From Andrena cerasifolii (Eukaryota; Arthropoda; Insecta; Hymenoptera; Andrenidae), in assembly GCF_050908995.1 (NCBI RefSeq), contig NC_135123.1:2976001-3040000 (forward strand): a stretch of 64,000 nt of DNA. The letters run 5' to 3'. A program made the position numbers and the translations under genes. Positions 21,508-33,234 of this stretch are shown piece by piece; positions within the stretch are counted from its first letter, which is position 1, and each line of letters opens with the position of its first letter. The notes beneath the pieces were generated by a model. It made no database searches, was not told the DNA's origin, and was given only the letters and a program-made list of their open reading frames with translations.

Positions 21508-22411
21508 GAACTCCGGCAACCGTCTACAAAGGCGTATACCTGCTATGACATATATACCATTCCACCTAAGAGTAGAAATAGCGCACCAGCGGGAGATCCT
21601 CGGTCGACGGCGAATTGAGTCATTCAGTATTGAATATGAAAATTGTCATATTACTGATTACACTTTGGTGAGAGTATTACCGATGGATTGGTGAGTTTAT
21701 GGTGACGAAAATGAGTCCAAACGCGAAGCAATTCGGTCTATTTTTATGTAAACACGATTCGAATTCCAGTTCCTCAGTTTAAGGGAAAAACTCGCTTCTG
21801 GTGATTAACTCACAACATTTCTCCTGCAATTATCGAAGTAATTTACCAATCCTTGTAATACCAGATAGGTACTAAACATACAGGTAATTTCTCCTGAAGG
21901 CTGCATTTAAGTCTTCAGCAGACACGTTACAATTGGGTGAAGTTGTTGATATTCTCCATATAAATTCTTTTCTGCGGTATTACATAGTGTGTAACGGGAA
22001 GAAGTCACGTTCCAGTGTGTGAATTACAACATTTAGTGATGGTCACTACGTCGAATGGACCGAATTGCTCCGCGTTTGAACTCATTTTCATCGAGAAACC
22101 TTAAAAAATCCAGTGGTAATACTTTCATGAACATTTATCAGAAACATGAACATTTTATTTTTCTGTACTGGGTATTTTACCTGGCCCTATCGTTTTATTG
22201 CTCTTGGCAGTTAACAGGCGACCTACCCAGGACTGCAGGCCCTCGCTCGCAGCGAGGAAGCACAACTGTGAGATGGGTAGGTCTTTCCCGATAATCCGGG
22301 GAAAGAAGCATTTCAATAATCCGAGGAAGACGGGGCGCGGGCAGAAACGTGCCTCGCTATATTTTCGTAGATTCGTACCCGCGTTACTTACTGCACTTAT
22401 CTTATTGTTAG
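21508..22411. other. Unique-looking DNA, no recognised feature
   Basis: Short frames (22055-22294 and 22198-22443, plus) show no family similarity. No repeats were found. Confidence 0.35.
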
Positions 22412-22764
22412 CAGAGGCGGATTTGAAGATTTGGCGCGCCTAGGGTAACAAGTGTCGGCCACGATTTTCGCAAAATACCATAAAATATTTTAATTTAACA
22501 GAGTTGAGACAATTTTACGATTAATTCAATATGACAACTCACATATGAGTTATTACTAATTTGTTATATGAAAAAGAAGCCTCAAGCCTCTGTGTTTAAA
22601 GATCACCTTTCACTTTCGGCATTAGAAAATCAAATGTTAATATTGTCGATGAAAAAATAAAGAGTTACAGGCAAAAACATGTTGCTACCTTTTTCATTTT
22701 TTTTTGCCCAAAATTTGCCGCCCTAGGCTGCGACCTACTTATCCTATATACAACACCGCCCCTG
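22412..22764. mobile_element. Non-autonomous hAT, CAGAGGCGG ends
   Basis: Left CAGAGGCGGATTTG and right, inverted, CAGGGGCGGTGTTG. Flanks ATTGTTAG (22404-22411) and ATTTTTAG (22765-22772) match 7 of 8. Subterminal GCGCGCCTAGGG and GCCGCCCTAGG are also inverted. It is 353 bp with an AT-rich interior and no transposase. Confidence 0.8.
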
Positions 22765-23560
22765 ATTTTTAGTCTTAATACATTAAGTTAGTAGTTAACT
22801 GTGCGAGTCTTCTGCACATTTTCTCGTCGTTTCCTCGAAACCTAGCAGGTTGCAATACACACGTTCTTAAACCAGTCTCTCGCCTCTCGTGTGGCATTAT
22901 ATCTCACCGGTTCCATCGTGTTCATCCCGTTCGAGTCATCTTGATTCTCGGGGAAACTGCTGGATTGCACATCTTATCCTTCCATTGCAAAAAACACTTT
23001 ATCTATTGCGCCCTAATCTAGCCCCAACCAATACTAATACCATCGGCTGTGAAACAGTCGACGGCGACGAGAAGAGCGAGGGCTCAGTGCATCGGCAAGT
23101 TTACCGTACTATATTGTGCGTGAAATCTTGCTGTGCGCTATCCTGATGTGCACTAAAGAAATGTGCGTTAAACTGCATGTGTCCTAAATTATATGTGCAC
23201 TATATTCTGTATCCTATTTTGATGTGCGCTAAATTGCATGTGTAATACCGTACTGTGTAGTATTGATATGGAGCTGAATAGGATATCTTTTGAGTACAAC
23301 ACAATTTTGTTTGCTGCCCAAATTCACTCTAAGAGAGTGAAGTTGGCCCCTGACAATTTTCCGATTTTGTGTTTATGACGTACTCTGGGAGTGCAGGAAT
23401 CTGTACGGATAGACTCAGCCGGTACGCCAGGGTTCGATGGCATCGACTCTTTCGTGTAGACTTCGTTTATTACCTTCGTTCGACTATGTACGATGAACTG
23501 GGCCATCGGCTATATACAGTATTTACAATGGGTTAATGTGTTGTACGCTCCGCGTCTTCT
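22765..23560. other. Mostly unique DNA with one small repeat fragment
   Basis: At 23018-23043 the sequence CTAGCCCCAACCAATACTAA matches the inner arm of the 8280-9780 palindrome. At 23110-23250 the phrase ATGTGCGCTAAATTGCATGTG recurs loosely three or four times. No gene was recognised. Confidence 0.4.
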
Positions 23561-23569
23561 TATCGGAAC

Positions 23570-23845
23570 GGACTCGACCCCAGGCGTCTCTTTATGGGAA
23601 TAAGGATTGCGACTGGGCAAACTCCAGGGCGTCTCGGTGGAGGAGGGCGGTAGAGACCCGGCAAACGGGTCGGGACATGGCAAAATCCAGGCGTCTCCTT
23701 ATCGGAATAGGATAGAGACCGGGCAACGTCTAGGCATCTCGGTAAAGGGAGGCGGTCGAGACCGGGCAACGTCTAGGCGTCTCTGTAAAGAAAGACGGTA
23801 GAGACCGAGCAACGTCCAGGAGTCTCTGTAAAGGAAGACGGTAGT
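23570..23845. repeat. 43-bp minisatellite
   Basis: Units start GAGACCGGGCAACGTC at 23715, 23758 and 23801 (43-bp step), with more diverged units upstream to about 23590. The core AGGCGTCTC recurs in each unit. Open frames on both strands are repeats of the unit, not genes. Confidence 0.85.
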
Positions 23846-24205
23846 CGATCGCTTGGTTGGCTAGTTATGCGGATATTTGCGGCCAGTTTGCTTGCGCCAG
23901 GCAACTTCCAGGCAGGGGGTCTGGTAGAGTGGGAGATCCGTGCCCCCACTCGAACTGCCTGCCTTGGTCGCGCCGGGGCTTATGTCCGGTTTCCTGGTAA
24001 TTAACAGCTACGAAAAATCGAGGCGATCTAGCGGCGCGGTGGGGAGTGAGCATCGGTGCTTCTGACGCGCGCGAGGCCGGCGTGATTCGACTCAGCTCGG
24101 CCGAGTTCGGTCGCGGTCACGCGGGTGCTTGGCCTCTCGCTCACTCTCGATCGCGCGGCTACGCACTCGACTTGTCGCGCTGGGACGCTACGTCACATGT
24201 TATTA

Positions 24206-24583
24206 CAGTATTTCCTCGTTAGCGACTCGATTTTGTGTACACGATACCGACTCTTCGCTATCCCCACCACTTTTGTCTCACTCTTGCCCGGCGAAAGCTG
24301 GAGCGAGATGGAACGAGAGCGAGCGAGAGGCACTGAAAGCGAGCGAGGACGGTACGAGACCGACGACGCGTTGATGTTTTGTCTCGCTCCGTCTTTCGGA
24401 CGCCTGACATTCTGTCCTTTGCGCTTGCGACCATCGCGCACGCTCGCCGCGCACGCAGTGTTCCATCTCGCTCCCCCCTCCGGCCAGAAAGAAGCGAGAA
24501 ACGAACACTCGGAATTAGGGTTCTGTTCACGATACCGACTCAACGCCGGTCCCGACCAGCGAGTCGCTAACGAGACAATACTG
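24206..24583. mobile_element. TA-flanked MITE, CAGTATT ends
   Basis: Left CAGTATTTCCTCGTTAGCGA and right, inverted, CAGTATTGTCTCGTTAGCGA, flanked by TA (24204-24205 and 24584-24585). It is 378 bp. The interior contains CTATCCCCACCAC and TGTCTCGCTCCGTCTTTC. The same pieces occur at 8800, 12590, 28660 and 33779 in other contexts. Long open frames on both strands (for example 24125-24586) arise from the GC-rich interior and are not credible genes. Confidence 0.8.
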
Positions 24584-24750
24584 TAGTCGCGAACTTAAAG
24601 GCTTGAAAAAAGTTTTCAGGAAAAAGTTACTTCTTTTAATTATCAGTCTATACTAAAAATATGTACGTACTGCCAATACGGTATTAGTTTCTACTTTGAC
24701 GCTGCATCATTGCATAAAAATTAGTTGTATTTTGTGTTACGTAATGTAAA

Positions 24751-25130
24751 TATAAGGTAAGTCCGGCACAGTTGCCCCTTACATAATATGGCTATGAAAA
24801 CTAATGCTGATATTATTTATTTTACCAGAATAAACCTAATACGTTTAAAATTTTATGCTCATTCAAAACAGTGGCCAATATTTCCTTTAAGACAACATTT
24901 GTTGAAAATCGGGTTGAAAACTAAAATCATGACATCTGTCTGTCTCGCCCGAAATGCCGGGAGAGATGGTCCATATGATTATTCAAGAGAAATGACAAAA
25001 AAGAAATCAACATTATTTATCAATTAATACTACTAGAACTACAGATTTATCAAAAGTCAGTGAGAGTTAAAATTTAATTACAAATAAACCTGATATTAAC
25101 ATTTTAACTCACTAACAAAAACAGAATTCG
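24751..25130. mobile_element. Truncated relative of the 30618-31223 element
   Basis: From AGGTAAGTCCGGCACAG the sequence runs parallel to the left end of the element at 30618, sharing CTAATGCTGATATTATTTAT-like and CAGAATAAAC blocks. GGGAGAGATGG follows. No right terminus is visible. The end coordinate is approximate. Confidence 0.5.
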
Positions 25131-25319
25131 AAACGATGAAAATTACTTGAAATGAAACACATGAAATTTATCCTTGTAGCCTTTGTGGATTGAAACAAGG
25201 ATAATTGCTGGACAGACAAGGTTTATTGGGATGAGGTAGGAATACATGCTTTGGTTGATAAGACAGGGCTACAAGAAAGACGTTGCGTCTCGCTGCGTTT
25301 ATACTTATTTTACGGGATT

Positions 25320-25565
25320 CTAATGTGCTTGCGGCACTTGACTTTATTCTAATGAGGCGTCCAGGAGATACTCTGCACTCTCCCGTTCGATTGATGTCCA
25401 GGTATTGCCGCCGAACTTTCCATATCAAACGGGCGTCCAGGAATATTCTCCCGTACTGTTAAAACTCGGACGTCTAATGAGATGCTCTATACTCTCTTGA
25501 CCGACAGGCGTCCAGGTATTATCGCCGAACTCTCCATATCGGTCGAGCGTCCAGGAACAGACTCT
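25320..25565. repeat. Two imperfect copies of a 110-bp unit with GCGTCCAGG
   Basis: The blocks at about 25372-25450 and 25482-25565 share GTCCAGGTATTGCCGCCGAA, TCCATATC and GCGTCCAGGAA. The motif GGCGTCCAGG appears about five times and resembles AGGCGTCTC of the 43-bp minisatellite 1.5 kb upstream. Confidence 0.65.
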
Positions 25566-25894
25566 AGTGTTCGACTCGAGCGGTTTCCCGCCGTGGCTAG
25601 CCGCGCGGCTAGGAGATTCCGCCATAATGGCGGAAAACAGACACTCATCGCATTGTGTTGCGTCTCGAGTAGCCTACGCTGCTGCTGTAGCAGACGCGCG
25701 GACGCGGCCGGTCGAAAACGCAGCTAGGAAAACGGATGCATGCTTCACCACAAGAGCTGTGCTCGGGTTTAGGCCGCCGATCGCGGCTAGGAAACTCGAT
25801 CTTTAGGAGCCCCAGTAGCAGCGATCGCTGGGGCCCCCAAGCATCCCAGTCATTCAAGTCTATCGTACGGGGTATGAGGCTACACCACACACTA
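25566..25894. other. CpG-richer DNA, no recognised feature
   Basis: Overlapping open frames on both strands reflect composition only. No conserved motif was seen. Confidence 0.3.
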
Positions 25895-26030
25895 CTACAG
25901 TTTTCCCTATCCGTTGCGTGCCCACGTGATCATTGGCTTTCGAGCTGCATTTCCGCGCGGCTCTGGTAAACATCATGGGGCCCAGGCTCCCAAATGACTC
26001 CAACTGGCCATCGCTGCTATACAGGCTTAT
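25895..26030. repeat. Fragment of the 18870-20020 palindrome family
   Basis: CAGTTTTCCCTATCCGTTG, CCGCGCGGCTCTGG and CAACTGGCCATCGCTG match the right end of that element in order. It abuts the truncated 3' side of the LINE at 26031. Confidence 0.7.
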
Positions 26031-28932
26031 TGTGTGTGATGTCTCCAGCCCGGGAATGTAGACTCCTCATTTCATAGAGAGCCCATCCTTTCTGTTGGAT
26101 CAATCAGTATAAATGTAGGTGTAGTTCTTATAATTTAAATCAATGAGTTCTTTAAGCTCTTGATTGATCGCAGGAGAGCCTTTTATTTGTATCCAAAAGG
26201 TGGTATTACATTCAATCTCAGCCATGACTGCATTGCAATTGAATGTATTGCAAGCGTAGTTGTGATCCCGAATGTGTACATCGGCTAAGTTGTTGATCTC
26301 CCTTAGGCAACTCGTGAGTACTTTATCACAGGCCGTCTTGACCTGTACTGTGCCGGGCTGTCAATGTCCTAAGTAAACTCTCTGAGTTGTCTATTGGTGT
26401 CATGGCTATTATTTTGATATGATCTTGTTCAGGTAGTTTTTGCCCAGGAAGATGGATCTTTCTTTGATATTAGGCAGCCCTGCCTCAGATAAAACCACAT
26501 TGTTCGGGTACCATTCGCATTCCAAGAACAAGTTTCAGTGCACGGGTTTGTATAGATTCATTTTTGTTGATCAGGTGTTCTTTGTTTGGGAGATACGCAA
26601 AGCATCCATAGTCAATTTTTCACCTTATTAAGGATTTATATATAGCTAGGAGCGTTTTAGGATCGCAGCCCCACCACACCCCTCTGCGATATTTAATTAT
26701 ATTTAGTGTCTTTAGACTGTTTTTGTACCTCGTCTATGCGAGGGCCGAAAGTAAGTCTAAGATCAAAGCATATGCCCAGAAACTTGACTCCATCTGTATT
26801 GTATCTCATGTGCTACCCTATCTGAATCGATATTTCGCCACGCTGAAGATTCCTTGTGTTAAAGACCATTATGTCAGTTTTTTCCGGTGTTAGCTTTAGT
26901 CCTATTTGGAGCAGGTTATTATTAATACTGGAGATAGCTTGCTCAATCAAGTTTCTAGCTCTCTCTCTATGAATGTGCTTCTTGTATAGACCACGATGTC
27001 ATTAGCATACTGCGAAACCCGGACTTCCTCAGAGATCCCATCCAAGATGTTAGAGACATAAACATTGAAGAAAATGGGGCTTACCACCTTCTGGTATCCC
27101 TTCATACATTAGTTTGTCGTTATATTCTGTTACAAAACTGGCTGATCTGCAATATGTCAGGTTGGCTATGAACCTTATTACACCAATCGGAACGTCTAGT
27201 TTCACCAGTTTTTCCAGTAAGACGCTTCCCTGCACATTGTCGAATGCTGCGCTGACATCCAGGAAGGCAGTAACCATGAACTAACTATGGACGAAGCCTC
27301 CTTCTGCGTACAGGGTCAGGTTCATCACATTATCAACACATGAGCAACCAACTCTGAAACCCGTTTGGCTTGTGGGAATGATAGTATTCACACCACCATT
27401 ATAGCCTCGTGTTGATTAATCTCTCAAAAAGCTTAGATGCATGACGTAAGAGATATGGGCCTGAAGCTGCACCCATCTGATTTCTTGATCAGGATTATCT
27501 GACTCCTGGTCCAGTCATCCGGTATGGTATGACTACTGAAAATTTAGTTGTACAAGTCCAGTAGAAGTAATATACATCGTAAGGAGAGATGCTTGATCAT
27601 TCCATAATCAATTTGATCCAGTCCTGGGGCCGAGTCCTTTCTGGCTGTTTCTAGTGCATAGAGCATTTCAGTCAGACTGAAAGGAGCATCCAGGAATTCG
27701 TTCGGGAAAATCTTAAAGTCAAATACTGCACTTACAGGAATCCAAGGCGGGCATATTTTATCAATAGCCTTATTGATGCCAATATCCATTCTACCTGGAT
27801 CCACATATTTGCTATTTCCAACCTTAGTCTACCTGGCTTTCATTATTTTGACTTCATTCCAGAAGAACGTCGTTGAGGTCCTATAATTTAGAGAGGAGGC
27901 TAATTGTCTAAAATATTCCTTTTTCTTTTTCTTGAGCACTTTTTGGTACTGGCCACTTTGTTTTTATACTCGATTCAGTCACCAAGTATGCCTCTGTGTT
28001 TCCACTGTTTAAAAGCTGCCATTCTAAGCCTTGTGGCCCTATTACATTCCGCATCCCACTATGCCACCGGAATTCTGTGAACCTAATCAGAAACATTGAT
28101 CTTTTTAGAGGTACATTGTGTTATTGCTTCCTTCATTATATCTATGGGGAGGTTATATTTCTCTATTATGGTCTGTTCCGACTGATTTAGCATGCGGCTG
28201 TAGTGATCGTCCACCCTAGACTGATAGGCATCCCAGTCAGTTATCAAGGATGATAGTCTACTGCTTCTTTTCCTGTAAATGTGCTTCTCAATGTTAATTG
28301 TAATGTGAAGAGGAAAGTGATCTGGGCCTAATGGTTCTGCCCATTGTTTAACTGAGGATAGGCCTGTGAGTTGTGGTGGAGTGATGACGAGGCCAAGGTT
28401 GATGTGACTATTGTTTCTTACATTCAGGTGCGTTTGGGTATTAAAGTTAAGGATATCCAGTTGGTTATCCTCTATTACGTCTAGTAGTTTATCTTCATTA
28501 CCTCAGAATAATTGCAGTTCCAAGCAATGTGATGGGAGTTGAAGTTCCCTACCATCACAAATGATTCCAGCTGCTTTACTTGCGCAAAGAATGCCAGTGG
28601 CGCACTCTGGATTTTATTTGGAGGGGAGGGGGCGAGACAGATGACGCGCGACGCGTTGATACTTTGTCTCGCTCCGTCTTTCCGGCGTTTGATACAACTC
28701 CGTTCCTTTCTCCTTTTTTTCTTTTTGTTTGGGGGGCAGCCCCCTCCCCCTGCGTGCGCCACTGAAGAATGTATCCTACACAACAGAATTCAAGATATGT
28801 CCCGGAGTTCTATAACATGTAGACTAAATGTAGTAGCTCATCTTTCTTCGTCATTAGGCTTCTGCAGTTCCAGTGCACTATACTAATAGATTGGGGGCAG
28901 ATCCTATTTGTATTGCTGTTTAGATTATTCAT
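26031..28932 (-). pseudogene. LINE ORF2: endonuclease-RT-RNase H, degraded
   Basis: ORF2 of such elements nicks DNA and copies the element's RNA. Starting at the ATG at 28932, minus-strand pieces read IVHWNCRSLMTKKDELL (endonuclease start), VGNFNSHHIAWNC (normally GDFNxHH) and LGPDHFPLHI (normally GSDHFP). The reverse transcriptase follows: SAPGLDQIDYGMIKHL, then motif A AFLDVSAAFDNV (27230-27260), then GIPEGG, then QYANDIVVY near 27000 (normally YADD), and thumb LKLTPEKTDIMVFNTR. Near 26100 YKNYTYIYTD followed by a stop marks the start of RNase H. The YADD change, the endonuclease change, stops and frame changes make it inactive. Confidence 0.85.
28595..28764. mobile_element. 170-bp hAT MITE inside LINE ORF2
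   Basis: The ends CAGTGGCGCACTC and, inverted, CAGTGGCGCACGC are flanked by AAGAATGC (28587-28594) and AAGAATGT (28765-28772), a 7/8 duplication. The interior carries GTTGATACTTTGTCTCGCTC, matching a block in the TA-flanked element at 24206. It splits the endonuclease region of ORF2 and must be younger than the LINE. Confidence 0.85.
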
Positions 28933-30050
28933 TTTCTCCATGCAGCCGTCCACTTAGGACGCTAGCTCTATTATTATTGACAGCAGTTGAGTCTGTAGCT
29001 GAAGCATTCTTATTACTATTATCCTCGGCATCCTTGCGCTGAGCGAGAATTACGTACTGGGGTGCATCATAATCCATCCTCACTAGTTCCTTTGCTGACT
29101 TGTAGCACCCCCTTGTCACTTTTACGACTGATGCCATTTTGTTGCTTCTTTACTTCTTTATTGTTATTCTGTAGCGTATATTCCTTGCTATTCGTGTCCA
29201 TGTCAGTTATCTTATTATTCTTGTCACTAAGTTGGTCCCTGTCAGTTTCGTTAGTTGGGGTCCATTTGGTTGCCTTATTTGACCGGTTAAGATCGTTGTA
29301 TGTTTTAAGGCTGGTTTTGCCCCACGAACTTCTTTTCCAATTACCTGGGTTCGTTGACCCACCTATTCTTTTTAGTTCAAGACCACTTTTTGAACTAGGG
29401 CTCTACAATGGAGGGAATTGTTCTTTTGTTCCAATCGCTTTTGTTATTGTCAGCACATTATCTACTTTTCTGTTATTAGCATCAGGATATTCATATTTTT
29501 TCTCCATTTTTTGAACTGCTTCCCCGGCCTGATATGGGGTTACATTATTGTATGCTAGGTACATTTGAATTTCTTGGTTGACGAGGAATTCGGGACACTT
29601 GAGGTTGAATGCCAAGTGGTCCCCTTTGCAGTGTTTACATTTCCCCTTATTATCACCAGGCCATTCTTCAGGGGAATGGTTAGTCTCCCCATAGTGCATG
29701 CACCTAGGAATATTTTTGCACCATGTCTTGGTATGTCCGTATAAGTAGCAGTTGGTACATGTTCTGACGCGATCAATGTAAGATTTCACCCTCATATTGA
29801 ACAGACCATATGCTTGTATGCTATCAGGAAGAACTTCACCCTCAAAAATTACAAGAACTGTCCCGCTTGTGATTCAGCTGACAGATTGGTTTTCGTTACA
29901 TACTGTTCTTTTGTTTAGTCTTATTGCTCTCAGGATTGGGCACGGAGCCTTGGAACAATTTACCAATTCTTCTATATCGTATTCCATGGGAAAGCCTGTA
30001 ATGTTGCCTTTTCTTTACATTCTATACCTGGGAACATAGCCTTCCAGGAT
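28925..30050 (-). pseudogene. LINE ORF1 (gag-like) with zinc knuckles
   Basis: ORF1 proteins of I-type LINEs bind the element RNA. The best-preserved frame is 29403-29795 (130 codons). It has a CCHC knuckle CTNCYLYGHTKTWC (residues 13-26), a second knuckle that has lost Cys residues (CMHYGETNHSPEEW), and a third CKHCKGDHLAFNLKC. Upstream in the reading direction, another frame gives VLVIFEGEVLPDSIQAYGLF, the block that precedes the knuckles in this family. The C-terminal frame (28925-29137) ends a few bases past the ORF2 ATG, so the two frames overlap slightly. Frame changes break it. Confidence 0.8.
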
Positions 30051-30617
30051 TGAATGCCCCAAATTATTTCCCCGAAACATGGGTTTTTTCGCACAAAAAT
30101 GTTTCGTAAAAAAAGTTGAGTGTATGAAAATTCGCAATAGAGTGTAGCACAGAAGCCAATGTAATTACGACTATAATCCCGTTTGAATTTTTAGATTCGG
30201 TCAAGAATTGCATTTTTTTATCGTGGTAATAGTACGTGAAAAATTGTTTCGAGAAAAGGGTATTTAAAGTTCGACGTCAAGCGCGTTCGTCTAGTGATGG
30301 GGACTTGCCCGTGAGCGCCCTATTTTCCATGCGTTTATTCGATTAAAACAAAAATTCATTCTTTTTTATATGAATAAGTGTATTATTAATTAAAAGAAAA
30401 ATCACACATTTCTATCTATTATACCTGCGTCACAATCCATCTTGAAAAAACGCCTATTTTTAAGGTCGTCACACTGTTGATCCCCTGAACTGCGTGTAAA
30501 ATCTGTACCGTTAGGAATTTCGTTCTAAAATTTTACCTCGTCATTCTTAAGATATTGTGGGATGAAAATATGCAACAAAAAAAATTTCGAATTTTTTACC
30601 GCGGGGTGCATTTAATA
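30051..30617. other. AT-rich DNA, no recognised feature
   Basis: There is no family-like frame. Homopolymer-rich blocks occur but no clear termini. Confidence 0.3.
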
Positions 30618-31223
30618 GGGTAAGTTGAGGACAGTCGGCTCACCTAATATAAAATGGCCATTTAAGCTAACACTGATATTACTTATTTCATCAGAATAAA
30701 CAAATGACTACAAAAGTGAATAAATGAAAGAAATAAACAAAAATAATAAAAAAAAAATTAAAAATCCCTCGCAAAATATTGTACATGTATCTGATAGAAT
30801 AAAAGTTTACAAAGTGAGTCATCTCTCACCCACAATTTGAAAGTAAATCATAGATCCTATTCAGAACTACGCCATCTCTCCTTTCTGCAAGGGGAGATGG
30901 GCCTCTCATTAACTTTAAAAGGAAAGGTTAATATGGCCAAATATATTCGCTGCATTGTCCATTAATATTTCTACTATGTTATTTTAAATGCGATTCTGTA
31001 CACTACTGTTTTATGGAAGAAGTGAATTATAACCTCAATTTAACTTTTATAACCTATAAATTCAGAAAAACACAGAAGGAAGCGAAATAACGCCATTCAT
31101 TCAACTGTTTGGTTTCTAGAGAAGATTCTATTGATCTGCACTTTAACGCGCTTTTACGTATAGAGTCTGAACTATAGCGACTACGCCAACTCTCCTGCCC
31201 CATTGAATCACCTCAACTTACCC
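30618..31223. mobile_element. TA-flanked MITE, GGGTAAGTTGAGG ends
   Basis: Left GGGTAAGTTGAGGACAG pairs with right CACCTCAACTTACCC, flanked by TA (30616-30617 and 31224-31225). It is 606 bp. The motif CATCTCTCC and its complement GGGGAGATGG recur inside (30825-30900), and ACTACGCCATCTCTCC / ACTACGCCAACTCTCC appear twice. Non-coding. Confidence 0.75.
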
Positions 31224-31225
31224 TA

Positions 31226-32981
31226 TGTTAATACTTTTATATAAAGAGTGGCAAGGTGCATCGAAGAATGTATTAAAAAACATATAATTCCATTTTAAAA
31301 AACATGATCTTGACCTCCACAAGACCATTTCGCAGCAACCTACCAAAAAATTAATAACATCAGAATGTGCCACCCCCCTCCCCCGCGAAGTCATGCAATT
31401 TTATCTGAAACGTTTTTCGTTACGAAAAATAATAGTGACGTAAATTAAGGTGTCAATATCAGGAAAGACACCCTGTATAAAAAAAACATTGAAGACCGTT
31501 TCAACAAACGGTTGCCTACTGTCGGCTCGATGGGTAATGAAAATTCACCTGTTCTTACACTCACGAATATTACCTTCTATCCAAATAGAGTAAAGAGCTT
31601 TAGATCCAGACAGAACGTTATGATCTTATTTGAAACTCCCCCGCTTTCCTATTACCCCGTTTTCGTCACACGTTCATGAAAATCGCAAATGAACTCGCTC
31701 AAAAAAAGTTTGTTTAACGCGCAGCCCTCTTTTCCACCTATATCAGATTACCTTACAGGATCGCTCCACCAACTTATCTGCTTACTCTCAGGCGAGCGCG
31801 GCTTGTTGCGCTAGAAAACGCTTGACTTTTCACAGCACGGCATACGCACGCTTTACTTAGAACACACAGCGGTTGACCAATTAAAATACATTACTGGTAA
31901 CGAGCCGAATGAGATGCGTAAGTTACGTACGCTCAATTGGTAATGACGTGTATACGCGTGCCTTTGTGTGCAGAGACACATCCGCGTGGCGTGCGTAATG
32001 AATTTAAGAAACATATCTATGCATGTATAAACTCAGAGTACCTACATTTATTTCGAACGGAGTTTTTACTCAGTTTCGTTTCGGACCAAACACGATCATC
32101 ACAAGTCAGACTCGTGATAGAAATTCTAACCAAACATGGACGTTCTGCTCATGAACGTGACATATGCACACGAATTACTATTTACAAAAATTTCGATTAA
32201 AGTGCGTTTGACGTTCGCAACAGTTCATTCCGGCGCATCACTTTGGCCCGCTCGGCGAGCGTCGTCCCAAGTCGGTTTGGCCCGGATCTTTTCCTGCTAA
32301 TTGGTAGGGCAAGGGGTTGAGGGGGCCGTCTCACTGGGCCTTGAAGTGTGTGCATACGCTAACACAGCTAGGAAAAACGTGTACGTATACGCAATGTAGT
32401 AAACAAACCGTGTCTACCAACTTTCGTCCTGGAATCGTCACGAAGGAAGTTTTTGCGGGTATAGTTGCCTCCAGTAGACATTCGTGCAGGGTGGTCTGGT
32501 GCGTTTGAACGCTAATAAGCACCGTACGTTGAAATAATAATGAATTTATGAATCATGTACTGTGACAAACTCGAGAAATAACAGAATGAGGCTTCAAGGA
32601 TTCTCCGTCACCGGCGCTGATGGTATATTCGTGTCATGTACCATCAGGACCGGTGGAAGTCCAAGCTAGCCGATAAATGTAGTAAAGACATAGTTGCCGA
32701 TACGTATTGAGAGTCGCATCGCGCTGTTGCCGCATTTCCCCTATTACTATTTTGTCGTCAGGGAGGCTTGAATGAATCACAGCGAAGCGGCTGGAGATTA
32801 GAGATGGGTAAAGATAAAGTGACCAGATATTTTCTGTTCCCATGCGGGACAAGCAAGCAAGCAAGCAAGGAAAAAAATGGGTTAACAGATCCGTGAGGAG
32901 ATCTTTTCTGTAGTTTATTAAAGCATTTACAATATATTTAAAAATACTTTACGTATAATATGTTAAAAACGATAAATAATA
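31226..32981. other. Mostly unique DNA, no recognised gene
   Basis: At 31457-31475 GGAAAGACACCCTGTA looks like one end of a Tc1/mariner-type MITE, but the partner end was not found. A short GCAA repeat occurs at 32848-32868. Open frames (31937-32200, 32317-32508, 32634-32864) have no family similarity. Confidence 0.35.
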
Positions 32982-32983
32982 TA

Positions 32984-33197
32984 TTAGGTCGCCACATAAG
33001 TTCGTACCGCGATGCAAAATATTTTACTGAAAAACTAAAGAAATTTTATAGTGACAGTATAATATTTTTACCGAAAAAATGAGAAGAAGTTGTGAAATAA
33101 GAGAGTGACAACATTTTTTATAGCAGTTATAGATGTGTTTCAAAAATTGATCTAAATATCAGTACAATAATCGGCATGAACTTATGGGACAACCAAA
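32984..33197. mobile_element. 214-bp mariner-type MITE
   Basis: Left TTAGGTCGCCACATAAGTTC and right, inverted, TTTGGTTGTCCCATAAGTTC agree at about 20 of 26 positions. They have the look of mariner termini (TTAGGT..NNCATAAGTTC). TA flanks both sides (32982-32983 and 33198-33199). The interior is AT-rich and non-coding. Confidence 0.8.
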
Positions 33198-33234
33198 TAT
33201 AATAATAATAAATATGTATTTACAGGGTGTTAAA

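Larger units (their letters stand above)
26031..30050 (-). mobile_element. I-clade LINE, near full length but dead
   Basis: On the minus strand the order is ORF1 (zinc knuckles) then ORF2 (endonuclease, reverse transcriptase, RNase H), as in I-type non-LTR retrotransposons. The 3' end is lost at 26031 against a palindromic repeat fragment. The 5' end is unclear near 30050. ORF2 is interrupted by a hAT MITE (28595-28764). Several catalytic residues are changed and frameshifts are frequent. Confidence 0.8.

Noticed and set aside
23560..23801. Genes on both strands in the 43-bp array
   Set aside because: Frames are translations of the minisatellite unit.
24125..24586. A 153-codon gene with arginine-rich product
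   Set aside because: It lies within a TA-flanked MITE with frames open on both strands because of GC-rich repeats. No family similarity.
30051..31475. Larger MITE enclosing the 30618 element, ending GGAAAGACACCCTGTA
   Set aside because: The right end looks right but no matching left end was found.
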